Assembly: GCF_000426765.1 (NCBI RefSeq) | Contig: NZ_AUFZ01000018.1 | Span: forward strand, 124,001 to 188,000 | Direction of reading: 5' to 3' | Source of the DNA: Vibrio litoralis DSM 17657 | GTDB taxonomy: Bacteria > Pseudomonadota > Gammaproteobacteria > Enterobacterales > Vibrionaceae | Length of the DNA: 64,000 nucleotides | Shown here: positions 8,399 to 19,612 of the stretch, one piece after another | How positions within the stretch are numbered: position 1 is the stretch's first letter | Layout: every line of letters starts with the position of its first letter | Made by a program: the position numbers and the translations under genes | Notes under the pieces: generated by a model | Seen by the model: the letters and a program-made list of their open reading frames with translations, nothing else | Database searches by the model: none | Told to the model about the DNA's origin: nothing

Positions 8399-8432
8399 GA
8401 AAAAAACCGCTGACTCATTATCAGCGGTTTTA
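8399..8432 (-). terminator. terminator of acnB
   Basis: A near-perfect stem AAAACCGCTGA / TCAGCGGTTTT (8403-8413 with 8421-8431), 7-nt loop, and a T run on the minus strand at 8399-8406. Confidence 0.85.
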
Positions 8433-8457
8433 TCAGACTCACAATAACTCAAGAACG

Positions 8458-11055
8458 TTATGCTGGCTCTTGGAAAATAACCGTATCGGCTTTATCTGTA
8501 TAATGCTTCATCTTATGGAAGTTTAGATAGCGGTATGTATCGGCTGCTGTCGCATTAATTTGCTCTGCATAGCTTAAGTACTCTTCTTTGGTCGGGATAC
8601 GACCAAGGATGGCACCGACTGCAGATAATTCAGCAGACGCTAAGAATACATTCGCACCATTACCTAAGCGGTTCGGGAAGTTACGTGTTGAAGTCGACAT
8701 TACTGTTGATTTCTCAGCAACTCGCGCTTGGTTACCCATACATAATGAACAGCCCGGAGTTTCAATACGAACCCCAGCACGACCAAAGATACCGTAGTAA
8801 CCTTCTTCCGTTAACTGATCTTTATCCATCTTCGTTGGCGGAGCAATCCACAGACGAGTATCAAGCTCACCTTTATGTTTCTCTAGTAACTTACCAGCTG
8901 CGCGGAAGTGACCAATGTTGGTCATACAAGAACCGATGAATACTTCATCAATTTCAGTACCTTGAACATCAGAAAGTAGGCGAGCATCATCAGGATCGTT
9001 TGGCGCACAAAGAATTGGTTGATCAATCTCAGCCAGATCAATCTCAACCACATGAGCGTATTCCGCGTCTTTATCGGCGTTCATTAGCTCAGGTTTGGCT
9101 AACCACTCTTCCATTGCTTTGATACGACGCTCAATCGTACGAACATCACCATAACCTTCAGAGATCATCCACTTCAGCATCACGATGTTTGAGTTGAGAT
9201 ATTCAGTAATCGATTCTTCTGAAAGTTTCACTGTACAACCTGCAGCAGAACGTTCCGCTGACGCATCAGAAAGCTCAAATGCTTGCTCAACCGTTAGGTG
9301 CTCAAGGCCTTCAATTTCTAGTACGCGACCAGAGAATTCATTGATCTTACCGGCTTTCTCAACCGTTAGTAGACCTTGCTGGATACCGTAGTAAGGAATC
9401 GCATGAACTAGATCACGCAGTGTAATACCCGGTTTCATTTCGCCTTTAAAGCGCACTAAAACAGACTCAGGCATATCCAGTGGCATCACACCAGTAGCAG
9501 CCGCAAAGGCAACCAAGCCAGAACCTGCTGGGAATGAAATACCAAGTGGGAAACGAGTATGTGAGTCACCACCAGTACCAACGGTATCTGGTAGAAGCAT
9601 ACGGTTTAACCATGAGTGAATGATACCGTCACCCGGACGAAGTGATACACCGCCACGGTTCATAATGAAATCCGGTAGCGTATGGTGCGTATTCACATCA
9701 ACTGGTTTTGGATAAGCAGAGGTATGACAGAAAGACTGCATAACGAGATCGGCAGAGAAGCCTAGACATGCTAGATCTTTAAGCTCATCACGCGTCATTG
9801 GGCCAGTAGTATCTTGCGAACCTACTGTGGTCATTTTCGGTTCACAGTAAGTGCCAGGACGAACGCCTGTAACGCCACATGCTTTACCCACCATTTTCTG
9901 AGCAAGGGTAAAGCCTTTGTCAGATTCAGCAACTGGTACAGGACGACGGAATACTTCAGAAGGCTCAAGCCCCAAAGAAGTACGAGCGCGATCGGTTAGA
10001 CCACGACCGATGATCAATGGAATACGACCACCAGCACGAACTTCATCGTAAAGTACGTCAGTTTTTAGCTTAAAGGTAGAAATCACTTCATCAGTGCCGT
10101 GCTTGCATACTTTTCCTTCGTGAGGATAAATATCAATCACATCACCCATGTTCATTTTAGAAACATCAAGCTCGATAGGTAATGCTCCAGCATCTTCCAT
10201 TGTATTAAAGAAGATAGGCGCAATTTTACCACCGAGACAGAAACCACCCGCGCGCTTATTTGGCACGTATGGGATATCGTGTCCCATAAACCAAAGTACT
10301 GAGTTAGTCGCTGATTTACGAGAAGAACCAGTACCAACAACATCACCCACATAAACCAATGGATGACCTTTTTCTTCTAGTTCTTGAATTTGTTTAATTG
10401 GACCAACATTACCCGCATCATCCGGGTTAATACCTTCACGTTCATTTTTTAGCATTGCTAAAGCATGAAGTGGAATATCAGGACGAGACCATGCATCCGG
10501 TGCCGGAGATAGATCATCAGTGTTGGTTTCACCAGTTACTTTAAAGACAGTTAAGGTTACTTTATCTTCAAGTTTAGGTTTGTTTAGGAACCATTCAGCA
10601 TCAGCCCATGATTGCATCACTTCTTTCGCAGATTCATTACCTGCTTTGGATTTTTCTTCCACATCGTGGAAAGCATCAAACATCAGTAATGTTTGCTTAA
10701 GTGCGGTTACCGCAATCGGCGCCAGTAGTTCATCATCTAAAAAGCTCACTAATGGCTCGATGTTATAGCCACCTTGCATAGTACCTAGCAATTCAGCGGC
10801 TTTTTCACGAGAAATTAATGGAGATTCAGCTTCGCCTTTCGCGACAGCGGTAAGAAAACCAGCTTTAACATAAGCGGCTTCATCAACGCCAGGTGGGATA
10901 CGGTTAACAAATAGATCAAGAATAAACTCTTCTTCATCTTGAGGTGGGGTTTTCAGTAGTTCTACCAAAGCAGCGACCTGCTCTGCGTCTAAAGGTTTTG
11001 GGACAATTCCTTCAGCGGCACGCTCTTCGACGTGTTTACGGTAGGCTTCAAGCAC
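8458..11055 (-). CDS. acnB: Aconitate hydratase B
   Basis: An 865-residue TCA-cycle enzyme that converts citrate to isocitrate with a [4Fe-4S] cluster and also interconverts 2-methyl-aconitate species. Length and domain order are those of AcnB: an N-terminal HEAT-like domain, a swivel domain, then the catalytic domains. Cluster cysteines are visible in [15 protein letters not shown] and CSLCMGNQ. The start codon is GTG, with AGAGGA 7 nt upstream. AcnB proteins can bind mRNA when the cluster is lost, so the role may be partly regulatory. It is monocistronic, with a strong terminator downstream. Confidence 0.95.
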   Translation of the reverse strand: MLEAYRKHVEERAAEGIVPKPLDAEQVAALVELLKTPPQDEEEFILDLFVNRIPPGVDEAAYVKAGFLTAVAKGEAESPLISREKAAELLGTMQGGYNIEPLVSFLDDELLAPIAVTALKQTLLMFDAFHDVEEKSKAGNESAKEVMQSWADAEWFLNKPKLEDKVTLTVFKVTGETNTDDLSPAPDAWSRPDIPLHALAMLKNEREGINPDDAGNVGPIKQIQELEEKGHPLVYVGDVVGTGSSRKSATNSVLWFMGHDIPYVPNKRAGGFCLGGKIAPIFFNTMEDAGALPIELDVSKMNMGDVIDIYPHEGKVCKHGTDEVISTFKLKTDVLYDEVRAGGRIPLIIGRGLTDRARTSLGLEPSEVFRRPVPVAESDKGFTLAQKMVGKACGVTGVRPGTYCEPKMTTVGSQDTTGPMTRDELKDLACLGFSADLVMQSFCHTSAYPKPVDVNTHHTLPDFIMNRGGVSLRPGDGIIHSWLNRMLLPDTVGTGGDSHTRFPLGISFPAGSGLVAFAAATGVMPLDMPESVLVRFKGEMKPGITLRDLVHAIPYYGIQQGLLTVEKAGKINEFSGRVLEIEGLEHLTVEQAFELSDASAERSAAGCTVKLSEESITEYLNSNIVMLKWMISEGYGDVRTIERRIKAMEEWLAKPELMNADKDAEYAHVVEIDLAEIDQPILCAPNDPDDARLLSDVQGTEIDEVFIGSCMTNIGHFRAAGKLLEKHKGELDTRLWIAPPTKMDKDQLTEEGYYGIFGRAGVRIETPGCSLCMGNQARVAEKSTVMSTSTRNFPNRLGNGANVFLASAELSAVGAILGRIPTKEEYLSYAEQINATAADTYRYLNFHKMKHYTDKADTVIFQEPA

Positions 11056-11345
11056 GACTCATTCCTCTCATTGCGGTCGACCCTTATATTTGTGATAAAG
11101 GGTAAACATCCTTGGAAATTTGGCTTCCCGCCCATGTTTTATTATGAATTAGTATTATGGCTGATTCTTAATAATCGAATACGGTCGGAGCCAAAGTGTT
11201 AGTTGGAGAATAACAAATTTAACCAAAAATTAAAATCTTGCGAGTTTGACCAAGCTAGCAAACTGGAACTAAAGTTGCTGAAAAAACTTGGCCAAATCCT
11301 TCTTTCTATTCTAATGATACGCCTAAATCGGACAACCAAGGTCAA
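11056..11345. other. acnB upstream region, no gene
   Basis: About 290 bp, AT-rich. It must contain the acnB promoter and the end of the patatin transcript. I see no convincing -35/-10 pair, strong terminator or coding sequence. Confidence 0.5.
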
Positions 11346-13646
11346 TTAAAAGGTTGATCCGACAATTAAGTACACGGATTGATAACCTTCTTCGGTATGC
11401 CCATAAGACAGAATAATCGGCCCGATGGGAGAATCAACACCGGTAAACACTGAGCCAGCGAGATACATAGAGTCGGTATCCCATTTTTCATCCGCATTAT
11501 TCCACACCCCACCATATTCAACAGAGCCGCCAAGATAAACCGGCGATTTAAACAGGCCGAAGTCATTATCAAACCATTTATAGCGATAAACTAAGCTAGT
11601 GTAGGCTTTGTTTCGTCCAAGCAAGCTATCACGAGGAATACCAGATAAGTTTAAGAAACCGCCGAGCTCTTTAGGATCGACCGGAAGATCGGTGTTATCG
11701 CTATCTACCACACCATAATCAAAGCGGCCAACCAACGAATGTTTGTGGTAGCTTTTAGCGATCATTAAGGTAGTACTAATTTCGGTTACTTGATCATCTT
11801 GTGCGTCATCATACTCATCGAATGAATATAAATACTCAGCATCGGCATAATAACCTTGAGTTGGGAAGCTAAAATCATCAAGGGTATCTAAACGATAACG
11901 AGCATAAACGCCTTGACGTGTGTAGTTACTCTCCCCAAACAAAGGCAGTCCTGTTACGCTAGTATTACCATCGGTATAGCGGATCCCTAATCGCAACTCT
12001 TGCCATAAAGTCGGTTGGTACCCTATCGCCAAATCACCAACCAGTTTCACATAATCAACCGGTAACGCATTGTCGGTATCCGATAAATGACTTTCCGTAT
12101 CGACTGCTTGAGTATTCGAGACATTTACAGGAATAAAAAAGTTCGACTTTTCATCACTGTAAGTCGCAGAGGTCACCAGGAAATAATTTTGGTTATAAGA
12201 CAATGGAACATACAGCTCGAGACCAAATAACTTATCGGTGCCAATTTCAAGGTTACTACGCAGCTCTGCGCCAGTGTCACCTAAATCGGTGAAGTTACTG
12301 GTTAACCCTATTGAGTATTTACTCGAATTCTTAAAGTTATCTTCCATAAAGAAGCGAAAATCGAGGTAGTTGGGGCCCCACTCTTTTTCGTTTACTTGAA
12401 TATTTAGGTCAGTGGTGCCATCACCATTATCCTGGTAGTCATAAGACACTCGCTCAAAGCGATCCAACGCATAGAGGTCTCGCACCTTTTGCTCAATCTC
12501 TTCGCTGGTATACTCTTCACCACTTTTAATATTTAATCGGTTAAGCAGCAATTTCTCATTGTAATGGCTTTTGTTTTCAATATTGATTTGCTTAACTTCA
12601 AGTTCAGCGCCACTCTTAAAAGCGCTGCGTTTTTGCTGTTTTTTAACTTGATAAGCTGCGTAATTTTTAGGGTTGATAGAGTAGCGACTTAAGGTGTTTT
12701 GTTGTGTAATTGCTGCTTCATAGCCTAGACCATAGGCTTCTGGCATTTGTGAGAAATCCGTCGTACTCATCTTGCCAACCGCGGGTTTGAGCAATACATC
12801 ATTAGGGGTTAATAGTAGGGTTTGATCTTGAGTACTACGGCGAACTAAGTAGTTAGATAGCTGGTCACCAACACTCAAAAAGGTACTTAATTGCTCCTCG
12901 GTTTTATAGTCGGTACTAATATCAACGGCAATAATGATATCCGCCCCCATTGAGCGAGCAAGATCAACCGGCATATTATTGGTCACCCCGCCATCCACCA
13001 GCAGCATACCTTTATATGGATAAGGCGGAAGCGCTCCCGGTACCGACATACTCGCCATCATGGCATCAACAATTTCACCATCTTCAAGCACTACAGGCTC
13101 AAGATTGACTATATCGGTGGCAACCGCGCGATAATGAACAGGCAGATCATCAAAAGATTCAAACGTAGGTAAACTTCCGGTGCTCTGACGCAAAATTTGC
13201 AGCATATTCTGCCCTTGCACCACCCCTTTCGGCACTTTCACTTCCAGCCAACGTAACCCTAAATCGGTATGCAGTTGGTAGCGATCGTCATACTCTTTAT
13301 CACGCACTCGACGTTCACTGCGACCCACCCGATCGTTATAACCAGTATTCCAATCGATACTTTGTAAGGTTTTTTGAATTTCCTCTGCACTCATCCCTAG
13401 TGCATATAAACCGCCAACATAAGATCCCATACTGGTGCCTGTGACAATATCGACCGGAATATGCATTTCTTCTAGCGCTTGCAGAACCCCAATATGGGCT
13501 GCGCCTTTTGCCCCACCACCCGCCAACACTACCGCAATGGTGGGTCGGGTTGAGCCATCTGGCATTACTTGCTGGGCATTAACCGACCAACACACTAATG
13601 GGAGCGTGACAACCCCAAATAACAAACGCATGACTTTCAACAACAT
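11346..13646 (-). CDS. Patatin-like phospholipase, type Vd autotransporter (PlpD-like)
   Basis: A 766-residue exported protein with four parts: a signal peptide (residues 1-24, ending VNA), a patatin lipase domain (about 35-300), one POTRA domain (about 353-430), and a C-terminal 16-strand Omp85 barrel ending in ...VGSTF with the usual terminal Phe. Catalytic features are all present: oxyanion loop GGGAKG at 43-48, nucleophile Ser72 in GTSMG, and Asp218 in VDGG. This is the architecture of Pseudomonas PlpD, which secretes its own phospholipase A1 domain. The start is ambiguous: AAGGA is 1 nt from the ATG at 13646 but 7 nt from an in-frame TTG two codons on. The substrate and whether the lipase is released are unknown. 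Confidence 0.85.
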   Translation of the reverse strand: MLLKVMRLLFGVVTLPLVCWSVNAQQVMPDGSTRPTIAVVLAGGGAKGAAHIGVLQALEEMHIPVDIVTGTSMGSYVGGLYALGMSAEEIQKTLQSIDWNTGYNDRVGRSERRVRDKEYDDRYQLHTDLGLRWLEVKVPKGVVQGQNMLQILRQSTGSLPTFESFDDLPVHYRAVATDIVNLEPVVLEDGEIVDAMMASMSVPGALPPYPYKGMLLVDGGVTNNMPVDLARSMGADIIIAVDISTDYKTEEQLSTFLSVGDQLSNYLVRRSTQDQTLLLTPNDVLLKPAVGKMSTTDFSQMPEAYGLGYEAAITQQNTLSRYSINPKNYAAYQVKKQQKRSAFKSGAELEVKQINIENKSHYNEKLLLNRLNIKSGEEYTSEEIEQKVRDLYALDRFERVSYDYQDNGDGTTDLNIQVNEKEWGPNYLDFRFFMEDNFKNSSKYSIGLTSNFTDLGDTGAELRSNLEIGTDKLFGLELYVPLSYNQNYFLVTSATYSDEKSNFFIPVNVSNTQAVDTESHLSDTDNALPVDYVKLVGDLAIGYQPTLWQELRLGIRYTDGNTSVTGLPLFGESNYTRQGVYARYRLDTLDDFSFPTQGYYADAEYLYSFDEYDDAQDDQVTEISTTLMIAKSYHKHSLVGRFDYGVVDSDNTDLPVDPKELGGFLNLSGIPRDSLLGRNKAYTSLVYRYKWFDNDFGLFKSPVYLGGSVEYGGVWNNADEKWDTDSMYLAGSVFTGVDSPIGPIILSYGHTEEGYQSVYLIVGSTF

Positions 13647-13710
13647 ATCCTTATTAATATTGAATAGCTCTTTCCACTATCTTACCCACAACGCATTGAA
13701 AATACCGTGA

Positions 13711-16083
13711 TTAAAAATCAAATAACGATTTTAGCCAACGACTTGGGTTATTTTTACATTGATCTTTGAGGTCACCGTTCACATCCCACTGCGGTAATTC
13801 AATATCACCACCGCAATCCGCTTGATAGCCACCAGCCTGAGTTTGCTCAAAATGAGTGGTGACAATTTTACTAGGCCACGGCAAGGTTAAACGCTCTGGT
13901 GCGCGCTGAGCTAAATAATTGGCATACGTTTTTAGTGAACCACTGGCGCCGGTTAATTTGGTCGGTTTATTGTCATCACGTCCGGTCCAAATCGTGACCA
14001 CTTCACGACCATCGACTCCGACAAACCAACTATCACGGCTATCATTACTGGTACCAGTTTTCGCCGCGAGAGTTGCCCAACCATACTGCCCTTGTAAAGA
14101 ACGGCTTGTGCCTTCACTGACAACCTTTTTCATAATATAAGTCGTCAACCACGCCGCTTGTTGAGGTACCTGCTGCGATGCTCTCGGTATGCTTTCGTAT
14201 AACACATTACCATCCACATCCATTACGGTTCTTAATGCGGTTAATGGCGCTCGTTTACCTGAATTGGTGATTGTCTGGAACATTTGTGACACTTGATATG
14301 GCGTCAATGTAAATGAACCTAAAAACATCGAAGGAACAGGACGAATTTCTTGCTTATCAATACCGAGCTTAGTCAACGTTTCCATCACCGCTGGAATGCC
14401 TAATTGCATACCAAGATTCACGGTTGGAACGTTAAGAGAGCGCGCCATTGCTTGATACAAAGGTACTTCACCACGGAATTTACGATCATAGTTTTTCGGC
14501 GACCAAGTCTTACCTTGCTTATTGGTTAAGGTGATCGGCTTATCAGCAATTGTAGTACCTAGGTTGTATTTTTCTGGTTGCTCTAACGCGGTTAAATACA
14601 CTGAAGGTTTGACAAGTGAGCCTATCTGACGGCTAGCGCTTAAAGCACGGTTAAAGCCATCAAAGCCACTATTACGCCCACCGATCATGGCGCGAATTTC
14701 ACCAGTTTGGCGATCAACGGCAACTACCGCAGTTTGTAAGCCTTTACCAGAACGTTGCTCCAATTGTGGCAGCGTCTTAGTCACCGCTTGTTCAAGGTAG
14801 GTTTGTGAAACCGGATCTAGCGTCGTGAACAAACGTAACCCAGTATCGGCTTTAAATTTATCGCCGACCTTATCTTTTAGCTCGCGTTGTAATTGCTCAA
14901 AATAAGCAGGTTGACGTTTGCCTAGGTGTGGATTGTTTTGTAAATCAAGATCGCGACTGACCGCCTGGTTGTACTGTGACGCGGTTAAGATATTTTGCGT
15001 CATCATCAACTCAAGCACTAAGTCTCGACGTTCTTGAGTACGTTCAGGGTGGCGAATTGGATTGTAATAAGATGGCCCTTTCACCATACCCACCAGCATT
15101 GCCAATTGATCGATACGTAACTCTTGCAATGGCTGACCAAAATAATAACGCGAGGCCAAGGCAAAACCGTGGATCGCTTCCCCGCCATTTTGACCTAGGT
15201 ACACTTCATTTAAGTAAGCTTCTAAAATTTTATCTTTGCTAAAACGATAATCTAAAATCACCGCGATATAAGCTTCTTTAAACTTACGCCATAAAGTCTT
15301 CTCGCTACTTAAGAATAAGTTTTTCGCCAATTGCTGGGTTAGAGTACTCCCACCTTGCACCGCACGCCCTGCTTTTAAGTTAACCACAAAAGCGCGAGCA
15401 ATCGCTAATGGGGCGACTCCACCATGCTGGTAAAAATCACGGTCTTCGGTTGAAAGTAACGCCGCTACCATAGCTTCAGGAAATTGCTCACGTTTTAAGA
15501 ATAAGCGGGTTTCTTGCTTTTTTGCTTCTAGCATACCGAGCATCTTCGGCTCAATGCGTAAAAATCCTAAATCTGCTTTTGATTCTAATGATTGGATACG
15601 CTTCAAGCCGTTATTATCAAAATACATCATCACATGACGTGCAGGCTCCGGGCCATTTTCAAAGGTAAACGGACGACGGAATAACTCAATTTTGGTTGAT
15701 GAGGCAGAGTATTCCCCTTCACGCATTGGATTGGCGACTTTACGGTAATTCAGTACATCAAGCTCCTGACGTACCTTAGTGATCGTCTGGCTGCTACCTG
15801 GCTCAAGTGTCATCACTCTGGCGTACACCACGGTGGGCAGTTCAAATAATTGCCCAGTAAAACGTTGCGTCACCACACCATTTAAATAAAACCCTGCAGC
15901 CACCATAAAGGCGATAAACACTAAGCCTAATTTCCAGCCGATGCTCCATAGCTTTTGCAGCCATGTTTTTTTCTTCGGCGGCGTTTTTCGCCCTCGAGCA
16001 GGCCCTGCTTTACGAGTCGATTTAGCGGTTGATTTTGCCGCAGGTTTACGGCGCGTTGTGGTGGTTTTCTTTGGTGTGTTCAA
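13711..16083 (-). CDS. mrcB: Penicillin-binding protein 1B
   Basis: A 790-residue bifunctional peptidoglycan synthase. Order: a very basic N-tail, one membrane helix (about 49-68), a UB2H-like region, a glycosyltransferase domain with catalytic Glu213 in EDRDFYQHGG, then a transpeptidase with Ser489 (GSLVK), SLN and KTGTS motifs. It polymerises lipid II and crosslinks strands at the septum and side wall. The start is TTG with AAAGG 7 nt upstream; an in-frame stop lies four codons before, and no ATG lies between, so the TTG is well supported. It is downstream of hrpB on the same strand. Confidence 0.93.
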   Translation of the reverse strand: MNTPKKTTTTRRKPAAKSTAKSTRKAGPARGRKTPPKKKTWLQKLWSIGWKLGLVFIAFMVAAGFYLNGVVTQRFTGQLFELPTVVYARVMTLEPGSSQTITKVRQELDVLNYRKVANPMREGEYSASSTKIELFRRPFTFENGPEPARHVMMYFDNNGLKRIQSLESKADLGFLRIEPKMLGMLEAKKQETRLFLKREQFPEAMVAALLSTEDRDFYQHGGVAPLAIARAFVVNLKAGRAVQGGSTLTQQLAKNLFLSSEKTLWRKFKEAYIAVILDYRFSKDKILEAYLNEVYLGQNGGEAIHGFALASRYYFGQPLQELRIDQLAMLVGMVKGPSYYNPIRHPERTQERRDLVLELMMTQNILTASQYNQAVSRDLDLQNNPHLGKRQPAYFEQLQRELKDKVGDKFKADTGLRLFTTLDPVSQTYLEQAVTKTLPQLEQRSGKGLQTAVVAVDRQTGEIRAMIGGRNSGFDGFNRALSASRQIGSLVKPSVYLTALEQPEKYNLGTTIADKPITLTNKQGKTWSPKNYDRKFRGEVPLYQAMARSLNVPTVNLGMQLGIPAVMETLTKLGIDKQEIRPVPSMFLGSFTLTPYQVSQMFQTITNSGKRAPLTALRTVMDVDGNVLYESIPRASQQVPQQAAWLTTYIMKKVVSEGTSRSLQGQYGWATLAAKTGTSNDSRDSWFVGVDGREVVTIWTGRDDNKPTKLTGASGSLKTYANYLAQRAPERLTLPWPSKIVTTHFEQTQAGGYQADCGGDIELPQWDVNGDLKDQCKNNPSRWLKSLFDF

Positions 16084-16166
16084 TGTATTGCCTTTTTATT
16101 TGCGACGCATATACTCAAGGTATAGTACGTGCAACATCCATGATATGATGGCCGAGCCATCTCAAT

Positions 16167-18698
16167 TTACGAAAAATGTCGTTTTGTTTTAGTCGTGGCG
16201 ACATGATTAGCAGGGTCATCCGGCCAAACATGTTTGGGATAACGCCCTTTCATTTCTTTTTGTACTTCTTTGTATGCCCCTTGCCAAAATCCCGCTAAGT
16301 CTTGAGTGATCTGCAAAGGCCGCTGCGCCGGAGAAAGCAATTCTAGCACGAGCTTTTTGCGTCCTTGAGCAATTAATGGTGAATCCGACTCACCAAACAC
16401 CTCTTGCATGCGAACCGAGAGTACTGGCTCCGCACCCGCTTGATAACGAATGGCTTTGTTAGTACCAGTAGGCAAACGGTAATGCGTGGGTAACCAGTTA
16501 TCAATTTCTTGATTAAGCGGCCAACCTAGGTACGACAATAACGCTTGCGATAACGGTATTTGCTTTATTTTGGCAACGCTATCTATTCCTACCATGTAAG
16601 GCTCAAGCCATTGTTCGAGTTTTGCTAAAAGAATGTCATCACTCATCGCTGGCCAATCTTGCTCTGGCATCCATTCAATGCCATTTCTAATTCGATTCAA
16701 TAAGTTAGAGCTGGATTTATCCCAAGGCAGTACCGATAAACCTTTGCGACGAATATAATCGAGAATTGCCGCTTGCTTAAGTAACGGGTCGATATCGCTA
16801 ATGGCTTGCTTTTCTAAGACTAAAGCCCCTAATCGACGTTGCTTTTCGGCGCTGACACAGCCTCTTGCTTCTAGCCATTGAACATGATCGACACTTTCTA
16901 TTTGCTCAGTAAAGATCCGCTCGATATCTTGCTTTGCGACTCTCACCGCGCGAAAGATCTGGCTGGTCATCGAATGAGAAGAACGCATTAAATCGATCGC
17001 CACGATTAAATCACTCTCAAGATGAGGCTTATTCGATAAAAAGTAATTCGCCAACCCATGTCGCTCATCCATAGTCGCGCCATGGCCATTGGCCAATAAA
17101 AATTGACCTTGCCCATTTGCTCGACTCTGAGCGATGCGATCAGGAAAAGCCAGCGCAACACAACCGCCAATTAACTGGCTATCCACCCGCTTAATATCAA
17201 ATGGCACACCACAAGCTCTACCGACTTGCTGACTACGGCGCGCTAAAACAGCAGCTTTATTATGGCTACCTTGGCTCCAACGATGCCAATCTTGAGTGAT
17301 ATCTTGGCTGTTCTTTTCCGGCTCTTCCAACATAGCCAGTGTCGCTAGTGCGCTATGGTAATAGTCATTGCCCAAATCTTTAGCTCTGAGCAACATCGCC
17401 GCGAAGCGAGGCTCTACTCCTAGCTTTTGACTGTGTTGACCATAAGCGGTCAATTGTTCTTGAGCGGTCAATAACCCCAGCGACTTCAATAACCCTTTAG
17501 CTTGTTGCAGATTTGACTGTGGAGGAAGATCTAGCCAAGACAGCTCATCGGCAGCATTGGCTCCCCAAAACAGCAACTCCATTTGTAGGCTAGTTAAATC
17601 ACTATGCAGAATTTCTGCTTGAGGCACAACCGGCTGCTGCTTAAGGTTTTCTTGGCTGTATAAACGAATACAAACACCCGCTTCGAGTCGTCCGGCTCGT
17701 CCAGCCCTTTGCTCGGCCGAAGATTGTGCGATCATGGTTTGTTCCAGCCGCGTGATACCGGTTTTCGGGTCAAATCTTGCCACTCGCTCGACCCCCGAAT
17801 CCATCACCATGCGAATGCCTTCAATGGTTAAACTGGTCTCAGCAATATTGGTTGCCAACACTACTTTTCGTCGCCCTGATTCACTGGCCGCGATCGCCGA
17901 TTGTTGCCCCTTGGCATCGAGTTGGCCGTACAAAGGACAAATATCAATGCCTTGCTCTGATAGACCTGACTCTGATAAATCGAGAGCCTCGAGGTTGGAG
18001 GCCAATTGACGAATTTCCCGTGCTCCGGGCAAAAACACCAACATCGAGCCAGTCTCTTTTGCTAGCCATAAAGGAATAAGTTGAGTAAGTCGCGGCACTA
18101 GGTATTGATTGGCCGCTAAAGGAGCATAGTGATATTCAATCGGAAAACCTCGTCCCTCAGATTCAATATAACCCGCTTGAGGCATTAGGGTTTTTAGCGC
18201 TTGCTGATCTAGGGTTGCCGACATCAATAAAACCTTTAGATCGTCACGTAATGCTTGCTGAGCTTCCAAACAAAAAGCCAGCGCAGTATCGGCATGAATA
18301 CTACGTTCGTGAAACTCATCAAAAATCACCAAGCCAACCCCGTTAAGTTCAGGATCGTTTTGGATCATCCGAGTCATCACCCCTTCGGTGACGATTTCTA
18401 AACGCGTGTTGGCACTGACTTTCGATTCACCTTTAACTCGAAACCCCACCGTTTGACCGACGCTTTCACCTAGTTGCTTTGCTAAGTAATGAGCAATATT
18501 TCGAGCCGCTAAACGACGCGGCTCCATCATGATGATCTTGCCTTGTAGCCCAATATCATCCGCACCAGACTGCAGTAGTACTTTAGGAAGATAGGTCGAT
18601 TTACCGGCTCCGGGGGCTGCTTTCAGAATCACTTGCGAATGGCTACGCAACGTCGACAGCAAGTCCGCGATAACTGAAACGATGGGAAGTTGTGACAA
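16167..18698 (-). CDS. hrpB: ATP-dependent helicase HrpB
   Basis: An 843-residue DEAH/RHA-type helicase, full length for HrpB. It has Walker A APGAGKS at residues 28-34, Walker B-type box DEFHERS, SAT motif MSATLD, the C-terminal helicase motif QRAGRAGR, and the conserved HrpB C-terminal domain ending with a basic tail. Its cellular job is poorly known. The start is TTG, with AAGGA 7 nt upstream. It is divergent from sfsA, sharing an 86-bp promoter gap; E. coli hrpB and sfsA are also close neighbours. Confidence 0.92.
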   Translation of the reverse strand: MSQLPIVSVIADLLSTLRSHSQVILKAAPGAGKSTYLPKVLLQSGADDIGLQGKIIMMEPRRLAARNIAHYLAKQLGESVGQTVGFRVKGESKVSANTRLEIVTEGVMTRMIQNDPELNGVGLVIFDEFHERSIHADTALAFCLEAQQALRDDLKVLLMSATLDQQALKTLMPQAGYIESEGRGFPIEYHYAPLAANQYLVPRLTQLIPLWLAKETGSMLVFLPGAREIRQLASNLEALDLSESGLSEQGIDICPLYGQLDAKGQQSAIAASESGRRKVVLATNIAETSLTIEGIRMVMDSGVERVARFDPKTGITRLEQTMIAQSSAEQRAGRAGRLEAGVCIRLYSQENLKQQPVVPQAEILHSDLTSLQMELLFWGANAADELSWLDLPPQSNLQQAKGLLKSLGLLTAQEQLTAYGQHSQKLGVEPRFAAMLLRAKDLGNDYYHSALATLAMLEEPEKNSQDITQDWHRWSQGSHNKAAVLARRSQQVGRACGVPFDIKRVDSQLIGGCVALAFPDRIAQSRANGQGQFLLANGHGATMDERHGLANYFLSNKPHLESDLIVAIDLMRSSHSMTSQIFRAVRVAKQDIERIFTEQIESVDHVQWLEARGCVSAEKQRRLGALVLEKQAISDIDPLLKQAAILDYIRRKGLSVLPWDKSSSNLLNRIRNGIEWMPEQDWPAMSDDILLAKLEQWLEPYMVGIDSVAKIKQIPLSQALLSYLGWPLNQEIDNWLPTHYRLPTGTNKAIRYQAGAEPVLSVRMQEVFGESDSPLIAQGRKKLVLELLSPAQRPLQITQDLAGFWQGAYKEVQKEMKGRYPKHVWPDDPANHVATTKTKRHFS

Positions 18699-18784
18699 GG
18701 GTAAATCCTTATGTCATGATGAATTGACGCTGATTCTACCCAATAAGCTTAATGCCATCAAAATAAAGGCCATCGAAAACCATC

Positions 18785-19528
18785 ATGATTTTTTCTCCTC
18801 CTTTGCAATCTGCCACTTTAATCAAACGTTATAAGCGCTTTCTTGCCGATGTCACCTTGCCAGATGGTGAAATCAAAACCATGCATTGTGCTAATACTGG
18901 AGCCATGACCGGTTGCGCCGAGCCAGGCAATCAAGTGTGGTACTCAACATCGGACAATCCCAAGCGCAAATACCCCAATAGTTGGGAACTATCGGTCACA
19001 CCACAAGGCGACACTATTTGCATTAATACCGCCAAAGCCAATGCTTTAGTGGTCGAAGCGATTGAACAACAAAAAATCCCTGAACTGGTGGGTTATCAAA
19101 ACCTTCGCACCGAAGTGAAATACGGTAGTGAAAACAGCCGCATTGATATTTTGCTGGAGCCTCACTTCAACACCGACCAGCAACCGCCACATGCCAACAA
19201 AGCTTGCTATATCGAAGTCAAAAGCGTGACGTTACTGCAAGATGAATTTGGCGTGGGGCGTGGCTTCTTTCCCGATGCAGTGACCACCCGTGGGCAAAAA
19301 CACCTGCGTGAGTTAATCGAAATGGTGGAGTCAGGTCACAGAGCGGTACTTTTTTTCGCTGTTTTGCATTCAGGCATTGAAAAAGTGTCCTGCGCCCACC
19401 ATATAGACTCAAATTATTCACAACTTTTAAAGCAAGCAAAAGAGGCTGGTGTCGAGGTGATTTGCTATAAAGCACAACTATCACCCGAGCGAATAGAATT
19501 GGCGTCACCCATTGAATTTATTGACTAG
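18785..19528 (+). CDS. sfsA: SfsA, sugar fermentation stimulation protein / nuclease-like
   Basis: A 247-residue protein of the SfsA family: an N-terminal OB-like part ([23 protein letters not shown]) and a C-terminal domain resembling restriction-type nucleases. IDILLE...[10 protein letters not shown] gives the D...ExK triad. The family has been linked to maltose metabolism regulation and to DNA binding, but the physiological role is unsettled. The first ATG is used; no clear ribosome site precedes it, so initiation may be weak or leader-poor. dksA follows 136 bp downstream on the same strand with its own promoter. Confidence 0.9.
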   Translation: MIFSPPLQSATLIKRYKRFLADVTLPDGEIKTMHCANTGAMTGCAEPGNQVWYSTSDNPKRKYPNSWELSVTPQGDTICINTAKANALVVEAIEQQKIPELVGYQNLRTEVKYGSENSRIDILLEPHFNTDQQPPHANKACYIEVKSVTLLQDEFGVGRGFFPDAVTTRGQKHLRELIEMVESGHRAVLFFAVLHSGIEKVSCAHHIDSNYSQLLKQAKEAGVEVICYKAQLSPERIELASPIEFID

Positions 19529-19583
19529 ACTTTGTTAAAAGCACAATCTTGTTATTCAGATTCACATTCAACAATCTATTTGT

Positions 19584-19612
19584 TTGCCAAGCAAGATTCT
19601 TTCTGCTATATG
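19584..19612 (+). promoter_or_regulatory. candidate dksA promoter with GC-rich discriminator
   Basis: -35 TTGCCA (19584-19589), a 17-bp spacer, -10 TATATG (19607-19612), then TACCGCCC just after the -10. A GC-rich discriminator is what ppGpp/DksA-repressed promoters show, compatible with negative autoregulation (inference). Confidence 0.55.
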
